From positions 4,318,513-4,382,512 of the forward strand of contig NZ_BDUD01000001.1 in the NCBI RefSeq assembly GCF_003113895.1: a stretch of 64,000 bases of DNA, read 5' to 3'. This DNA is from Nostoc commune NIES-4072. Lineage in GTDB: Bacteria > Cyanobacteriota > Cyanobacteriia > Cyanobacteriales > Nostocaceae. Position numbers and translations under genes: made by a program. This document shows, piece after piece, positions 36,599-44,446 of the stretch; position 1 is the stretch's first letter; every line of letters begins with the position of its first letter. The notes under the pieces were generated by a model. It saw only the letters and a list, made by a program, of their open reading frames with translations. It was not told the origin of the DNA and searched no databases.

Positions 36599-37693
36599 AT
36601 GAGCGATCTGACCAGTGACAGCAAACTATCAAGAATTGTTTTGAAGGGCTTTAAGTCTATTGCTGAATGTGACCTTAAGCTTTTGAAACTAAACGTACTT
36701 ATTGGATGTAATGGTGCAGGTAAATCTAACTTCATAGGTTTCTTTCGCATGGTTCAGCAGATGCTTGAGAGGAATCTGCAAGTTTTGGTAAGCCGCCAGG
36801 GTGGCCCCGATGCGATCTTGCATTTTGGCCGTAAAACAACTGAGCAACTAGAGATTGAACTTTATTTTGGAAACAATGGGTACTTCGCTACTCTTGAACC
36901 AACTCAAGACAACCGTCTGATGTTTTCCAAAGAGTCTTTTTGGTGGAACATGAGCGGTGAGCGTGAAATCGGTAGTGGTCATTTTGAGACTAATGCTTTA
37001 CGGGGCAGTGGGACAAGAATTGATAAGTACATATTGCCCACCATGCGGCAGTGGCGGGTTTATCATTTTCATGACACAAGCGACAGCGCTTATGTCAAGC
37101 AACCACACAGGATTAATGATAATGTTTACTTGCGTTCTGATGCGCGTAATCTTGCAGCTTTCCTATATTTGTTAAGTGAAAATTATTCTGAATCTTATCG
37201 GCGAATTGTCAAAACAATTCGACTTGTTGCTCCTTTTTTTGGTGATTTCTATCTACGTCCTTCTCCACAAAACAATGAGGTGATCGAGTTAGAATGGGTC
37301 GAGCAGGGTCAGGATATTCCGTTTAAAGCTCATCTTATTTCAGATGGAACACTTCGTTTTATCTGCCTGGTCACTGTCTTTTTGCAACCTACTTCCCTTC
37401 AACCTGAAACCATTTTGGTTGATGAACCTGAGCTAGGTCTTCACCCGTATGCAATTACTGTTCTTGCATCGTTAATGCGTTCCGCCGCAAGAGAAAAACA
37501 AGTTATTGTTTCAACTCAGTCGGTTGAATTGCTCAATGAATTTAGCGTGGAAGATGTAATTGTTGTTGATCGGGATCATGGTAAATCATCACTCCGAAGA
37601 TTGAATGAGGATGATTTACACGAATGGCTTGAAGACTACAGCTTAGGAGAACTGTGGAAGAAGAATATCCTTGGCGGGAGACCTTCACGATGA
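36599..37693 (+). CDS. AAA_21-type ATPase (RecF/OLD-like)
   Basis: 364 residues. N-terminal ABC/SMC-like strand IVLKGFKSIAECDLKLLKLN, Walker A GCNGAGKS (36-43), Walker B with D-loop ILVDEPELGLHP (about 266-277), and VSTQSVELLNEF. This is the ATPase of OLD-like nucleases but without the fused TOPRIM domain, which appears to be supplied by the next gene. Stop and next start overlap (ATGA, 37690-37693), so the products are made together. ATPase-nuclease pairs of this form are typical of bacterial defence; that role is inference here. There is no adjacent methylase or transposase. Confidence 0.8.
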   Translation: MSDLTSDSKLSRIVLKGFKSIAECDLKLLKLNVLIGCNGAGKSNFIGFFRMVQQMLERNLQVLVSRQGGPDAILHFGRKTTEQLEIELYFGNNGYFATLEPTQDNRLMFSKESFWWNMSGEREIGSGHFETNALRGSGTRIDKYILPTMRQWRVYHFHDTSDSAYVKQPHRINDNVYLRSDARNLAAFLYLLSENYSESYRRIVKTIRLVAPFFGDFYLRPSPQNNEVIELEWVEQGQDIPFKAHLISDGTLRFICLVTVFLQPTSLQPETILVDEPELGLHPYAITVLASLMRSAAREKQVIVSTQSVELLNEFSVEDVIVVDRDHGKSSLRRLNEDDLHEWLEDYSLGELWKKNILGGRPSR

Positions 37694-38346
37694 TCCGAAT
37701 ACATGTTTTTGTAGAAGGACAGACGGAAGAAACTTTTGTAAAAGAAGTACTCTGTGAGCATCTTCAGCGAAAAGACATATACCTCAACCCCATTCTTGTG
37801 CGAACTAGCTCAATAAGTAAGGGCGGGGTAGTAAGTTATGCAAAGATTAAGCCGCAATTGAATCGTAAATGCCTTGAAGATGATTCGGCCTTCGTCACTA
37901 CGATGTTTGATTTATATCGATTGCCAAATGATTTTCCAGGAAGCAGTTCTCTGCCTAGTACAAATGACCCATTTCAGAAAGCTGAATATCTTGAGCAGCA
38001 AATGAGCGCAGACATTAAACACCAAAATTTTCTCCCCAATCTACTGGTTCATGAGTTTGAGGGACTCCTGTACAGCAATCCGCAAGCTTTTCTCGCATGG
38101 TTTGATCAAAGTATAGTAGATAGCCTACAGGCAGAGCGTAACTTATTCCTTTCACCGGAACATATTAATGAAGGCGCAACAACAGCCCCATCCAAACGAA
38201 TTATCAAATGTTGCCTTGGATATGAAAAGCCATTACATGGCTCTTTGATTGCAATGGATATTGGGTTGGATACAATACGTCAGCAGTGCCAGCATTTCAA
38301 TCAATGGTTAACGCGTCTTGAAAACATCAGCGGCAGTAACGGTTGA
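37690..38346 (+). CDS. DUF4276 TOPRIM-like protein, partner of the AAA ATPase
   Basis: 218 residues from ATG 37690, overlapping the AAA stop by 4 bases; an upstream start at 37654 would overlap by 40 and lacks conservation. MIRIHVFVEGQTEETFVKEVL has the DUF4276 first acidic motif (EGQTEE), then FVTTMFDLYRLPNDFPG with a conserved Asp and LLVHEFEGLLYSNP: together a TOPRIM-like metal site is plausible. KRIIKCCLGYEKPLHGSLIA is also typical of the family. The family commonly sits beside AAA_21 ATPases, and the pair is best read as one functional unit of unknown target. Confidence 0.8.
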   Translation: MIRIHVFVEGQTEETFVKEVLCEHLQRKDIYLNPILVRTSSISKGGVVSYAKIKPQLNRKCLEDDSAFVTTMFDLYRLPNDFPGSSSLPSTNDPFQKAEYLEQQMSADIKHQNFLPNLLVHEFEGLLYSNPQAFLAWFDQSIVDSLQAERNLFLSPEHINEGATTAPSKRIIKCCLGYEKPLHGSLIAMDIGLDTIRQQCQHFNQWLTRLENISGSNG

Positions 38347-38510
38347 AGAGAATATATTGCCCTCAAAAGATAGTATAAATGTACTTATATACTCCATATT
38401 CTAGAAAACTTTCAGCATTATTACCAATTGACAAAAATTATTTTTTATTAAATTTTCACAAATGAATCAGGAATTATGAATAACACGAAGTTTCATAACT
38501 CCTAACTCCT

Positions 38511-38538
38511 GTAGAAACGCGATTAATCGCGTCTCTAC
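38511..38538. repeat. GTAGAGACGC-class inverted repeat
   Basis: GTAGAAACGCGATT / AATCGCGTCTCTAC, 14-bp arms with one mismatch, adjacent to the stop of the next minus-strand gene. Confidence 0.8.
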
Positions 38539-38544
38539 TCCTAA

Positions 38545-39099
38545 CTAAATTGTCAACGCCTGCCAAGTTTGTTTACCAACTACTCCATCTGTTGCTAAAT
38601 TCTGCTGATTTTGAAAGGCTTTGACAGCAGTCTCTGTCAATGCGCCGTAGATTCCATCCACTCTAACGGCATAACCATTAGATATTAACAACCGTTGTAA
38701 GGCTCTGACAGCAACACCAGAGCTACCGAAAGAAAGAGTCGGCATAGGTTGACTACTAAACTTTTGGAACTGTCCTGTAGCCTTTGTACGCACTTTATCT
38801 CTAGACTGAGAATACTTATTAGACTCACCTAAGTTAGAAGAACCTAGTCCGGGATTCTTTTTGCTGATTTTCTTAAGTATATGTTTTTTCTCTGGTGCGA
38901 TCGCACAGGAAGAAGCCTGAGAAATCCAATCTGTCTGCATGAATTCAGGTGGTGTGGTTTGAGCAGTTATCTCTAACTGACTCTGTTTTGATTGGTTTAC
39001 GTCATTCTCCATCTGAACTAATTGCTGCTGTGGCAAATTGGCTTCAGATGCTTGTCTTATTGTTAACACCCTCGTCATCATCAGACCAATTTCAGTCAT
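38545..39099 (-). CDS. Peptidoglycan-binding (PG_binding_1) domain protein
   Basis: 184 residues. The C-terminal about 65 residues are a PG_binding_1 domain: SFGSSGVAVRALQRLLISNG, VDGIYGALTETAVKAFQNQQ, DGVVGKQTWQAL. The N-terminal 115 residues are low-complexity, Gln/Ser/Lys-rich, with no clear signal peptide (MTEIGLMMTRVLTIRQA), so export is uncertain. It probably tethers something to the cell wall. No catalytic domain is attached. Confidence 0.8.
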   Translation of the reverse strand: MTEIGLMMTRVLTIRQASEANLPQQQLVQMENDVNQSKQSQLEITAQTTPPEFMQTDWISQASSCAIAPEKKHILKKISKKNPGLGSSNLGESNKYSQSRDKVRTKATGQFQKFSSQPMPTLSFGSSGVAVRALQRLLISNGYAVRVDGIYGALTETAVKAFQNQQNLATDGVVGKQTWQALTI

Positions 39100-39308
39100 T
39101 GTAATTCATTTTAACTAGAATTTAGATTACTATATGATAAAATTCCACAGTAGGACTGAACATCATGTCTGTGCAATTCTCTTACCTAATCTGTGTTAAT
39201 TTTTGTAAAATTTTTAAATATTGAGAAAGAAGCACCTTAATAAAAAGTGCGTAGGCGTAGCCCCTCAGAGATATCGCTTAATACACTCAGTTGTGGATAC
39301 TGAAATTT

Positions 39309-40025
39309 TTACCTTTTCTCATCTCGCCATAAAGCAATACCGCCTAACAAACCAGTGATATTGGGGATGAGTTTTACATTTAACGGTAGCTGTAAATTCA
39401 CTCTCACAGCTTCACCGCCGCCAATGTAAAGGCAATCATAATTGAACAGATGTTCCAAGGATGCGATCGCTTTTTCTAAACGCTTGTTCCATCTTTTCTC
39501 ACCAATTTTTTCTAACTCTGCACGCCCCAACTGTTGCTCGAAAGTCTCTCCTTTACGAAACGGGTGATGTCCCATTTCCATATTCGGCACTAGCTTACCA
39601 TCTACAAATAAAGCCGAACCAAACCCCGTACCCAGAGTAATCACCAATTCCACACCTTTACCTGCGATCGCACCAAACCCCTGCATGTCTGCATCATTAA
39701 TTACCCGTACAGGCTTGTTTAAATGTTTTAATAATGCTGTTTCCAAATCAAATCCAATCCAATCTGGATGTAGGTTTACCGCAGTTTCCGTGACTCCACA
39801 CCGCACCACACCGGGAAAACCGACCGAAACGCGATGGAATTCACCTTGAGCGGCTGCTAAGACAACAATTGCATTAATTACAACCTCTGGTGTAGCAGGT
39901 TGGGGTGTATCTAAACGCGCTCTTTCTGTTACAGGATTCCCCGTAATATCCAAAACCATAGCCTTAACGCCACTACCGCCAATATCAACCGATAGGGTAC
40001 GAATCGATCCATTTTCGTCAACCAT
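39309..40025 (-). CDS. ppgK: Polyphosphate glucokinase (ROK family)
   Basis: 238 residues. Phosphorylates glucose with polyphosphate (and usually ATP). LSVDIGGSGVKAMVLD is the phosphate-binding loop, VGFPGVV, VINDADMQGFGAIAGKG carries the catalytic Asp, LGTGFGSALFVDGKLVPNME and GHHPFRKGETFEQQLG are the PpgK-specific blocks, and YIGGGEAVRVN the ROK GGG motif. Length fits the family (about 235-270). It could phosphorylate glucose released from sucrose or glycogen; it stands alone. Confidence 0.9.
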   Translation of the reverse strand: MVDENGSIRTLSVDIGGSGVKAMVLDITGNPVTERARLDTPQPATPEVVINAIVVLAAAQGEFHRVSVGFPGVVRCGVTETAVNLHPDWIGFDLETALLKHLNKPVRVINDADMQGFGAIAGKGVELVITLGTGFGSALFVDGKLVPNMEMGHHPFRKGETFEQQLGRAELEKIGEKRWNKRLEKAIASLEHLFNYDCLYIGGGEAVRVNLQLPLNVKLIPNITGLLGGIALWRDEKR

Positions 40026-40116
40026 TGAATTACATCCTTCTTACTGCTTGTTACCTAGTTATTATCCTCTGCTGCATCTTAATAATATCTAGATATTTGG
40101 AGAGTCTTTATATTGG

Positions 40117-40176
40117 TGGGGAGTGGGGAGTAGGGAGTAGGGAGGTAAGGGGAGAATAACTAATGCCTAATGACTA
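40117..40176. repeat. GGGGAGTAGGGA simple repeat
   Basis: GGGGAGTGGGGAGTAGGGAG then TAGGGAGGTAAGGGGAG, followed by TAATGCCTAATGACTAATAG. Same class as repeats found inside hpt and the permease-kinase. Confidence 0.8.
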
Positions 40177-40278
40177 ATAGATTTGCTAATGTAAGAATAA
40201 TGGAAATAGTACTGGCGTAGCTGCTTAAAATCTATTGGGTAGCAAATTTCTATTAAAAGTAATATAAGAGAAAGAATT

Positions 40279-40782
40279 ATGACAACATTTGAACCCAAGA
40301 GCCTTCGCTCTTATACCCAAGATGATGTTCAACAAATTCTGCAATTAGCGATCGCTCGTCAAGCTGACGACAAAGATACAGAATTTTCTTATGAGCAGAT
40401 ATTAGAAATTGCTGCTGAGTTAGAAATTTCACCTGATTCTTTAAAGTTAGCAGAACGCGATTGGGTAATACAACAGGGACAAGTCCAACAGCGAAGGGCT
40501 TTTGACGCTTACCGGATCAGAAGATTTCAGAAGCGGCTAGGGAATTATGCAATTTTCAATGGCTTTTTTATACTCCTAAATTTAATCACTGGTGGCGGAA
40601 TTTCTTGGTCACTGTACATTTTACTATTCTGCGGATTGCCTGTAGGACTGGATGTCTGGAATACCTTTCAAATGAAAGGCGAAGAGTATGAAATGGCTTT
40701 CCAGAAGTGGAATCGTAAGCATGAGATTAAGAAAACCATCAGTACAGTTTTGAATAAGTGGTTTAAGGCATTACAGGCTTAA
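40279..40782 (+). CDS. 2TM-domain protein
   Basis: 167 residues. The N-terminal 70 residues form an SHOCT-like/helical cyanobacterial module (SYTQDDVQQILQLAIARQ, FSYEQILEIAAELEISPDSL). Then a 2TM domain: RFQKRLGNYAIFNGFFILLNLITGGGISW and LYILLFCGLPVGLDVW, with the charged ends typical of the family (FQKWNRKHEIKK). Function unknown; members occur fused to regulators. AAGAGAAAGAATT upstream of the ATG gives a fair ribosome-binding site. Confidence 0.75.
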   Translation: MTTFEPKSLRSYTQDDVQQILQLAIARQADDKDTEFSYEQILEIAAELEISPDSLKLAERDWVIQQGQVQQRRAFDAYRIRRFQKRLGNYAIFNGFFILLNLITGGGISWSLYILLFCGLPVGLDVWNTFQMKGEEYEMAFQKWNRKHEIKKTISTVLNKWFKALQA

Positions 40783-40917
40783 TAGATTTGCTTGGCTTTA
40801 GCGTACCCCCACCCAGAAGCAGGCTACGCGCAGCATCTAGTAAACCAGATTGTCGTAAACATTGCTAATTGAACGCACCCCAACTAATTGCTTGCAATAT
40901 AGTTGGGGATTCTTTCG

Positions 40918-42132
40918 CTAGGAAACCCTAAGATTTCTCAGCGTATCCAGAGTTACTGGCGTTCTCAGTGTGTCGTTGGAACTTTTGCCTACGAACACTC
41001 TAGAAAAGTGCTTATCTCCTACAATTAACGAGTACCAGTATCTAGCACCAATATTGTAAGAAGCAGAGAGATCAGCGTTGTACTGCTTATCATTTTTAAA
41101 TACAGCCAAAGAGTAATTAATCTTACTCCTTCTAACCTTACCACTTCCATCAAAAGCGTAAGCACTGGTGTATTTAGGGTTAATAAAAATTATTTTACCT
41201 CCCAATTCATTCCATCTTTGTTGTGTCAACTCAACTATTTTACAGTGACACCAAAGATGGAATTTTTGCTTTTGCAGAGAACCCTTTCTACCTGCCTTAG
41301 CTTTCCATCCAGATAAATTCTCAAACACAATTACTTTAACATTGTGAGTTTTCGCAAACTCCACAATGTCTCTCATAACCTTACGAGATATTTCTAAATT
41401 GATGTTGGCTGACTTGCGGTAAAGTCCTTTGCAAAAACCAGTAGGTAGTTTTCGTTTTGTTAGATTAGCTGTTTGTGATGATTTCTTCCTAATCATCATT
41501 CTACGTTGATTTCTGCGGTCTATGTCTCTGGCAGGGTTAATGAACTTCCTTGCCTTTACAGTACCGTTTTTACCAACAATTGAGACTGTAGCAGCATTGT
41601 TAATGCCCATATCAACACTGCATACAAAATCAGAGTCTTCTGTATCAACCTTCTTAATTTGAACGGGCATAGAAAGTTGACTTTTGTTTTTGCTAACAAC
41701 TAGAGCAGGTGATTGTATCTGATTACCATCAATTAGATGACGAGATCAACCATGCCTTTTGACTTGAATATTGTTAAGCCATACCCAATCAGTTCCACTC
41801 CACACTTTCATATCAACAGTTTGATAATTTAAACCATACTTTACCTGCTGACCTTTATATAAAGCAGGATAAGTTTTGCACGTTGCAGTTAGTCCAATAC
41901 GGTTCGGTTAAAGGGCAAAGGGAAAAGGTATTGGTTTTCAATACATCCTTTACCCTTTACCCCTTACCCTTTCCCCAGACCACAAGGAAAGTGAAAAATG
42001 CTTATCCGAACCGTATTGATATACCTCTACTGTTAAAACCATTTGGCGTTTTTGCTCTTTATCCGCTACTAACTCCCAAACATCGGTTCTAACTTCCTGT
42101 ATGGGTTTCTTTTTAGTTCTTGCTTTACTCAT
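40918..42132 (-). pseudogene. tnpB: tnpB (RuvC-like RNA-guided nuclease family), disrupted
   Basis: N-terminal part starts at ATG 42132 (MSKARTKKKPIQEVRTDVWE), is cut by a family-D element (41895-42018), resumes in the same frame near 41889, meets a TGA at 41748-41746 (KRHG-stop-SRHLIDGN), and continues as a 250-codon frame from 41670. The catalytic triad is still present: Asp in CSVDMGINNAA, Glu in IVFENLSGWKA, Asp in QYNADLSASYNIGAR. The zinc-finger cysteines are absent, as in many cyanobacterial relatives. A guide RNA would be expected from the 3' end near 40800-40930. Full-length protein cannot be made without read-through. Confidence 0.85.
41895..42018. mobile_element. Family-D small element inside tnpB
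   Basis: Perfect 13-bp inverted ends CAATACGGTTCGG / CCGAACCGTATTG. The interior (AAAGGGAAAAGG, CCCTTTACCCCTTACCC) differs from the 32868 copy, so only the ends are conserved. No clear target duplication. Confidence 0.8.
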
Positions 42133-42207
42133 TGGCTTTGTCTCGACCTTGACAAAGATATACTACCAAGCTCCTGTTTAATTGTCAATATAGTTATTGA
42201 ATTAGTT

Positions 42208-42633
42208 ATGGATAATGATATCAAGCTAAAAACCCGTTCTAACAGTGCTTTTAGACTCATCTATCATTTAGTTCTGGTAACTAAATTCCGTCGCAAATCT
42301 TTAACGGCGGAAATACTCACCAGGATGAAATCAATCATCAATGAATTACTGTTTAAATGGGAATGTGAGTTAATTGAGTTTGGTGGAGAAGCAGATCATC
42401 TGCATCTGTTGATTGAGACTCATCCCAGTGTTGACTTATCTAAATTAGTAAATAATATAAAAACTGTAACTTCTCGGAAGTTACGCTCTGAATTTTCTCA
42501 ACATCTAAAAAAGTTTTATTGGGCAGAAAAACCTCAGTTTTGGTCTGGTTCTTATGCGTTAATTAGTGTTGGCGCACAAGCACCACTGGATAAACTTATA
42601 GAATATGTCCAGAACCAAGAGAAACCAGAATGA
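42208..42633 (+). CDS. tnpA: IS200/IS605 TnpA, HUH Y1 transposase
   Basis: 141 residues. Single-strand transposase. SAFRLIYHLVLVTKFRRKSL at the start, HUH motif as DHLHLLIE (His-Leu-His), and the nucleophile Tyr in LIEYVQNQEKPE. FYWAEKPQFWSGSYALISVG is the usual core. Appears intact and could still mobilise the element even though tnpB is broken. Confidence 0.95.
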   Translation: MDNDIKLKTRSNSAFRLIYHLVLVTKFRRKSLTAEILTRMKSIINELLFKWECELIEFGGEADHLHLLIETHPSVDLSKLVNNIKTVTSRKLRSEFSQHLKKFYWAEKPQFWSGSYALISVGAQAPLDKLIEYVQNQEKPE

Positions 42634-42696
42634 ATCGTTGCGGGAGCATTTTATACTGGTTTCCCTAACCCTACCTAAAACGAAGTTTAGGTAGGG

Positions 42697-43042
42697 ACTG
42701 CGCTCAACATTTTTGTTCAAAAAAATACCCCGCAGGAGAATTCGGGGTAATATTTACCGCAATATTGGTTCTGTAATACCACTGGAGTAAATCTAAATAA
42801 GGCTATCAAACAGTTATTAATGAGGTACTACTAGAGCGAATTAACTGATATAGGACTAATGTTTGATTTCTGAAAAAGCTCGGTACAGATCGAAAAGCCT
42901 AATTCCCTATTCCCTACTCCCTACTCCCTACTCCCCGCCCACATAAATAATTTCAAAAATCAAATACGATTCCTATATGCGATCGCCGTCGTAGTTAACA
43001 GCGATCGCTTGCTCACCGGAACTCATTTTGTAACCAAGGTAT
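42697..43042. other. Intergenic region with terminator and simple repeat
   Basis: Terminator-like hairpin at 42719, CCCTACTCCCTACTCCCTAC repeat (about 42905-42937) and a GCGATCGCC...AGCGATCGC pair (42979-43009). No gene. Confidence 0.6.
42719..42749 (-). terminator. Rho-independent terminator facing the minus strand
   Basis: TACCCCG/CGGGGTA stem (42726-42732 and 42743-42749) with a 10-base loop; read on the minus strand it is followed by seven Ts. It could end transcription coming from the DAHP synthase gene about 300 bases upstream. Confidence 0.65.
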
Positions 43043-44098
43043 TTATTTAAGTTTTTCGTGAGCAGCTAAAATAATTTTTTCGGTTTCTTCCCAGCCAATA
43101 CATTTATCAGTTACAGAAATCCCATATTTTAATTCTTCTTTACCAGTAATTGGTTGACTACCCTCATGCAAATGCGATTCCAGCATCATGCCAACTATTG
43201 ATGTATTACCATCTACTATTTGCTGAATAATATTTTCTAAGACAGCGCCTTGTAATTTGTAATCTTTATTGGTATTGCCGTGGCTACAGTCAATAACAAT
43301 CCTCGGTGGTAAATCTGCCTGTTTTAATTTCTCTTCTACCAGTTTGACATTTGCTGGATCAAAGTTAGGTTGACTACCACCCCTTAAAATTACGTGACCG
43401 TAGCCATTACCTTTAGTTTGAAAGACGCTAACCTGTCCGTTTTGATTAATTCCGATAAAATTATGCGGGTTTCTAGCTGATTGTAAGGCATTCAAAGCTA
43501 CTTGAATATTCCCGTCAGTACCGTTTTTAAAACCCACAGGCATGGAAAGTCCGCTTGCCATTTCGCGGTGAGTTTGTGATTCGGTTGTGCGTGCCCCAAT
43601 GGCAGACCACGTAATTAGTTCACTAATATATTGAGGTATGATTGGATCTAGTGCCTCTGTACCAGCAGGTAATCCCAATTCTGTAATTTTTAATAATAGT
43701 TCCCGTGCAATTAATAATCCATTTTCTACATGGAAAGAATCATCCATATCTGGATCATTAATTAACCCTTTCCAGCCTACGGTTGTTCTTGGTTTTTCAA
43801 AGTACACTCGCATAATTAGTAGCAGCTTATCCTGCACTCGCTCGGCCAATCTTTTCAATCTCTCAGAATATTCGAGTGCTGCTTTTGGGTCGTGGATTGA
43901 GCATGGCCCAACTACGATAAATTTTCTCCGATCCTGAAAATCTAGGATCTGTTCTATTTCTTGCCTATATGCTAAAACTCTTTGCTCGGCTAATTGTGTT
44001 AAAGGTAATTTTGATTTGATTTCATTGGGAGTTAATAAAATGCGATCGTTCTCAATGTTAGCATTGTCGATATTACTATTAAATAATTTGTTGTGCAT
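43043..44098 (-). CDS. aroF: 3-deoxy-7-phosphoheptulonate synthase, class I
   Basis: 351 residues. First step of the shikimate pathway: phosphoenolpyruvate plus erythrose 4-phosphate. Class I (AroFGH) features: KFIVVGPCSIHDPKAALEY, LLIMRVYFEKPRTTVGWKG, INDPDMDDSFHVENGL, GARTTESQTHREMASGLSMP, GFKNGTDGN, VIDCSHGNTNKDY, GMMLESHL. Length and N-terminal extension match the feedback-inhibited microbial type; which aromatic amino acid inhibits it cannot be read. ATG 44098. The 190 bases upstream up to the terminator are its promoter region. Confidence 0.95.
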   Translation of the reverse strand: MHNKLFNSNIDNANIENDRILLTPNEIKSKLPLTQLAEQRVLAYRQEIEQILDFQDRRKFIVVGPCSIHDPKAALEYSERLKRLAERVQDKLLLIMRVYFEKPRTTVGWKGLINDPDMDDSFHVENGLLIARELLLKITELGLPAGTEALDPIIPQYISELITWSAIGARTTESQTHREMASGLSMPVGFKNGTDGNIQVALNALQSARNPHNFIGINQNGQVSVFQTKGNGYGHVILRGGSQPNFDPANVKLVEEKLKQADLPPRIVIDCSHGNTNKDYKLQGAVLENIIQQIVDGNTSIVGMMLESHLHEGSQPITGKEELKYGISVTDKCIGWEETEKIILAAHEKLK

Positions 44099-44229
44099 GG
44101 GGATGCTCTGGCAATTTTATATACGCACTTCAAATCAAGAGTGTAACACAAACCCATGAAATTTTAAAATGACTTATTTTTTGCTTGACAAATTTATCAC
44201 TAAATTGTATGTAAATAAGGTAATAACTG

Positions 44230-44259
44230 AAAAAGGGGAAATATTTCCCCCTTTTTTTT
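44230..44259. terminator. Bidirectional rho-independent terminator
   Basis: Palindromic GGGGAAATATTTCCCC flanked by As on the left and eight Ts on the right; both strands read stem plus T tract. Most likely ends transcription of the GH13 gene before the DAHP synthase promoter. Confidence 0.75.
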
Positions 44260-44290
44260 ACTATTGGGCTATCTGCTCAGTAGTAGTCTA

Positions 44291-44443
44291 TATACGAATC
44301 CGGTTTGATTTTTGAAAATATACGTAGGATGTGTTAGCACAGAGAGTACGGCATCAAACCTGTGATAGTAGTGCGTTACGAACTCCGTTCTAACACACTC
44401 TACAATACCTAATTTCGTTCAAAAATCAAATAGTAATCCTATA
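44291..44443 (+). mobile_element. Family-C small element, copy 3
   Basis: 153 bp, TATACGAATCCGGTTTGATT ... AAATAGTAATCCTATA, same orientation as 14851. Inserted directly after the GH13 gene. Confidence 0.8.
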
Positions 44444-44446
44444 TAA

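Larger units (their letters stand above)
40870..42700. mobile_element. IS200/IS605-family element (tnpA intact, tnpB broken)
   Basis: Divergent tnpB (minus) and tnpA (plus), 75 bases apart. Subterminal hairpins mark both ends: CCCCAACTA/TAGTTGGGG at 40878-40908 and CCCTACCTAAA/TTTAGGTAGGG at 42669-42696. Exact cleavage sites cannot be set by eye. No terminal inverted repeats or target duplication, as expected for this family. Confidence 0.75.
44099..44446. other. Intergenic region with terminator and family-C element
   Basis: Promoter region of the DAHP synthase gene, then terminator 44230-44259, then family-C copy 3, which ends 4 bases before the GH13 stop codon. Confidence 0.6.
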
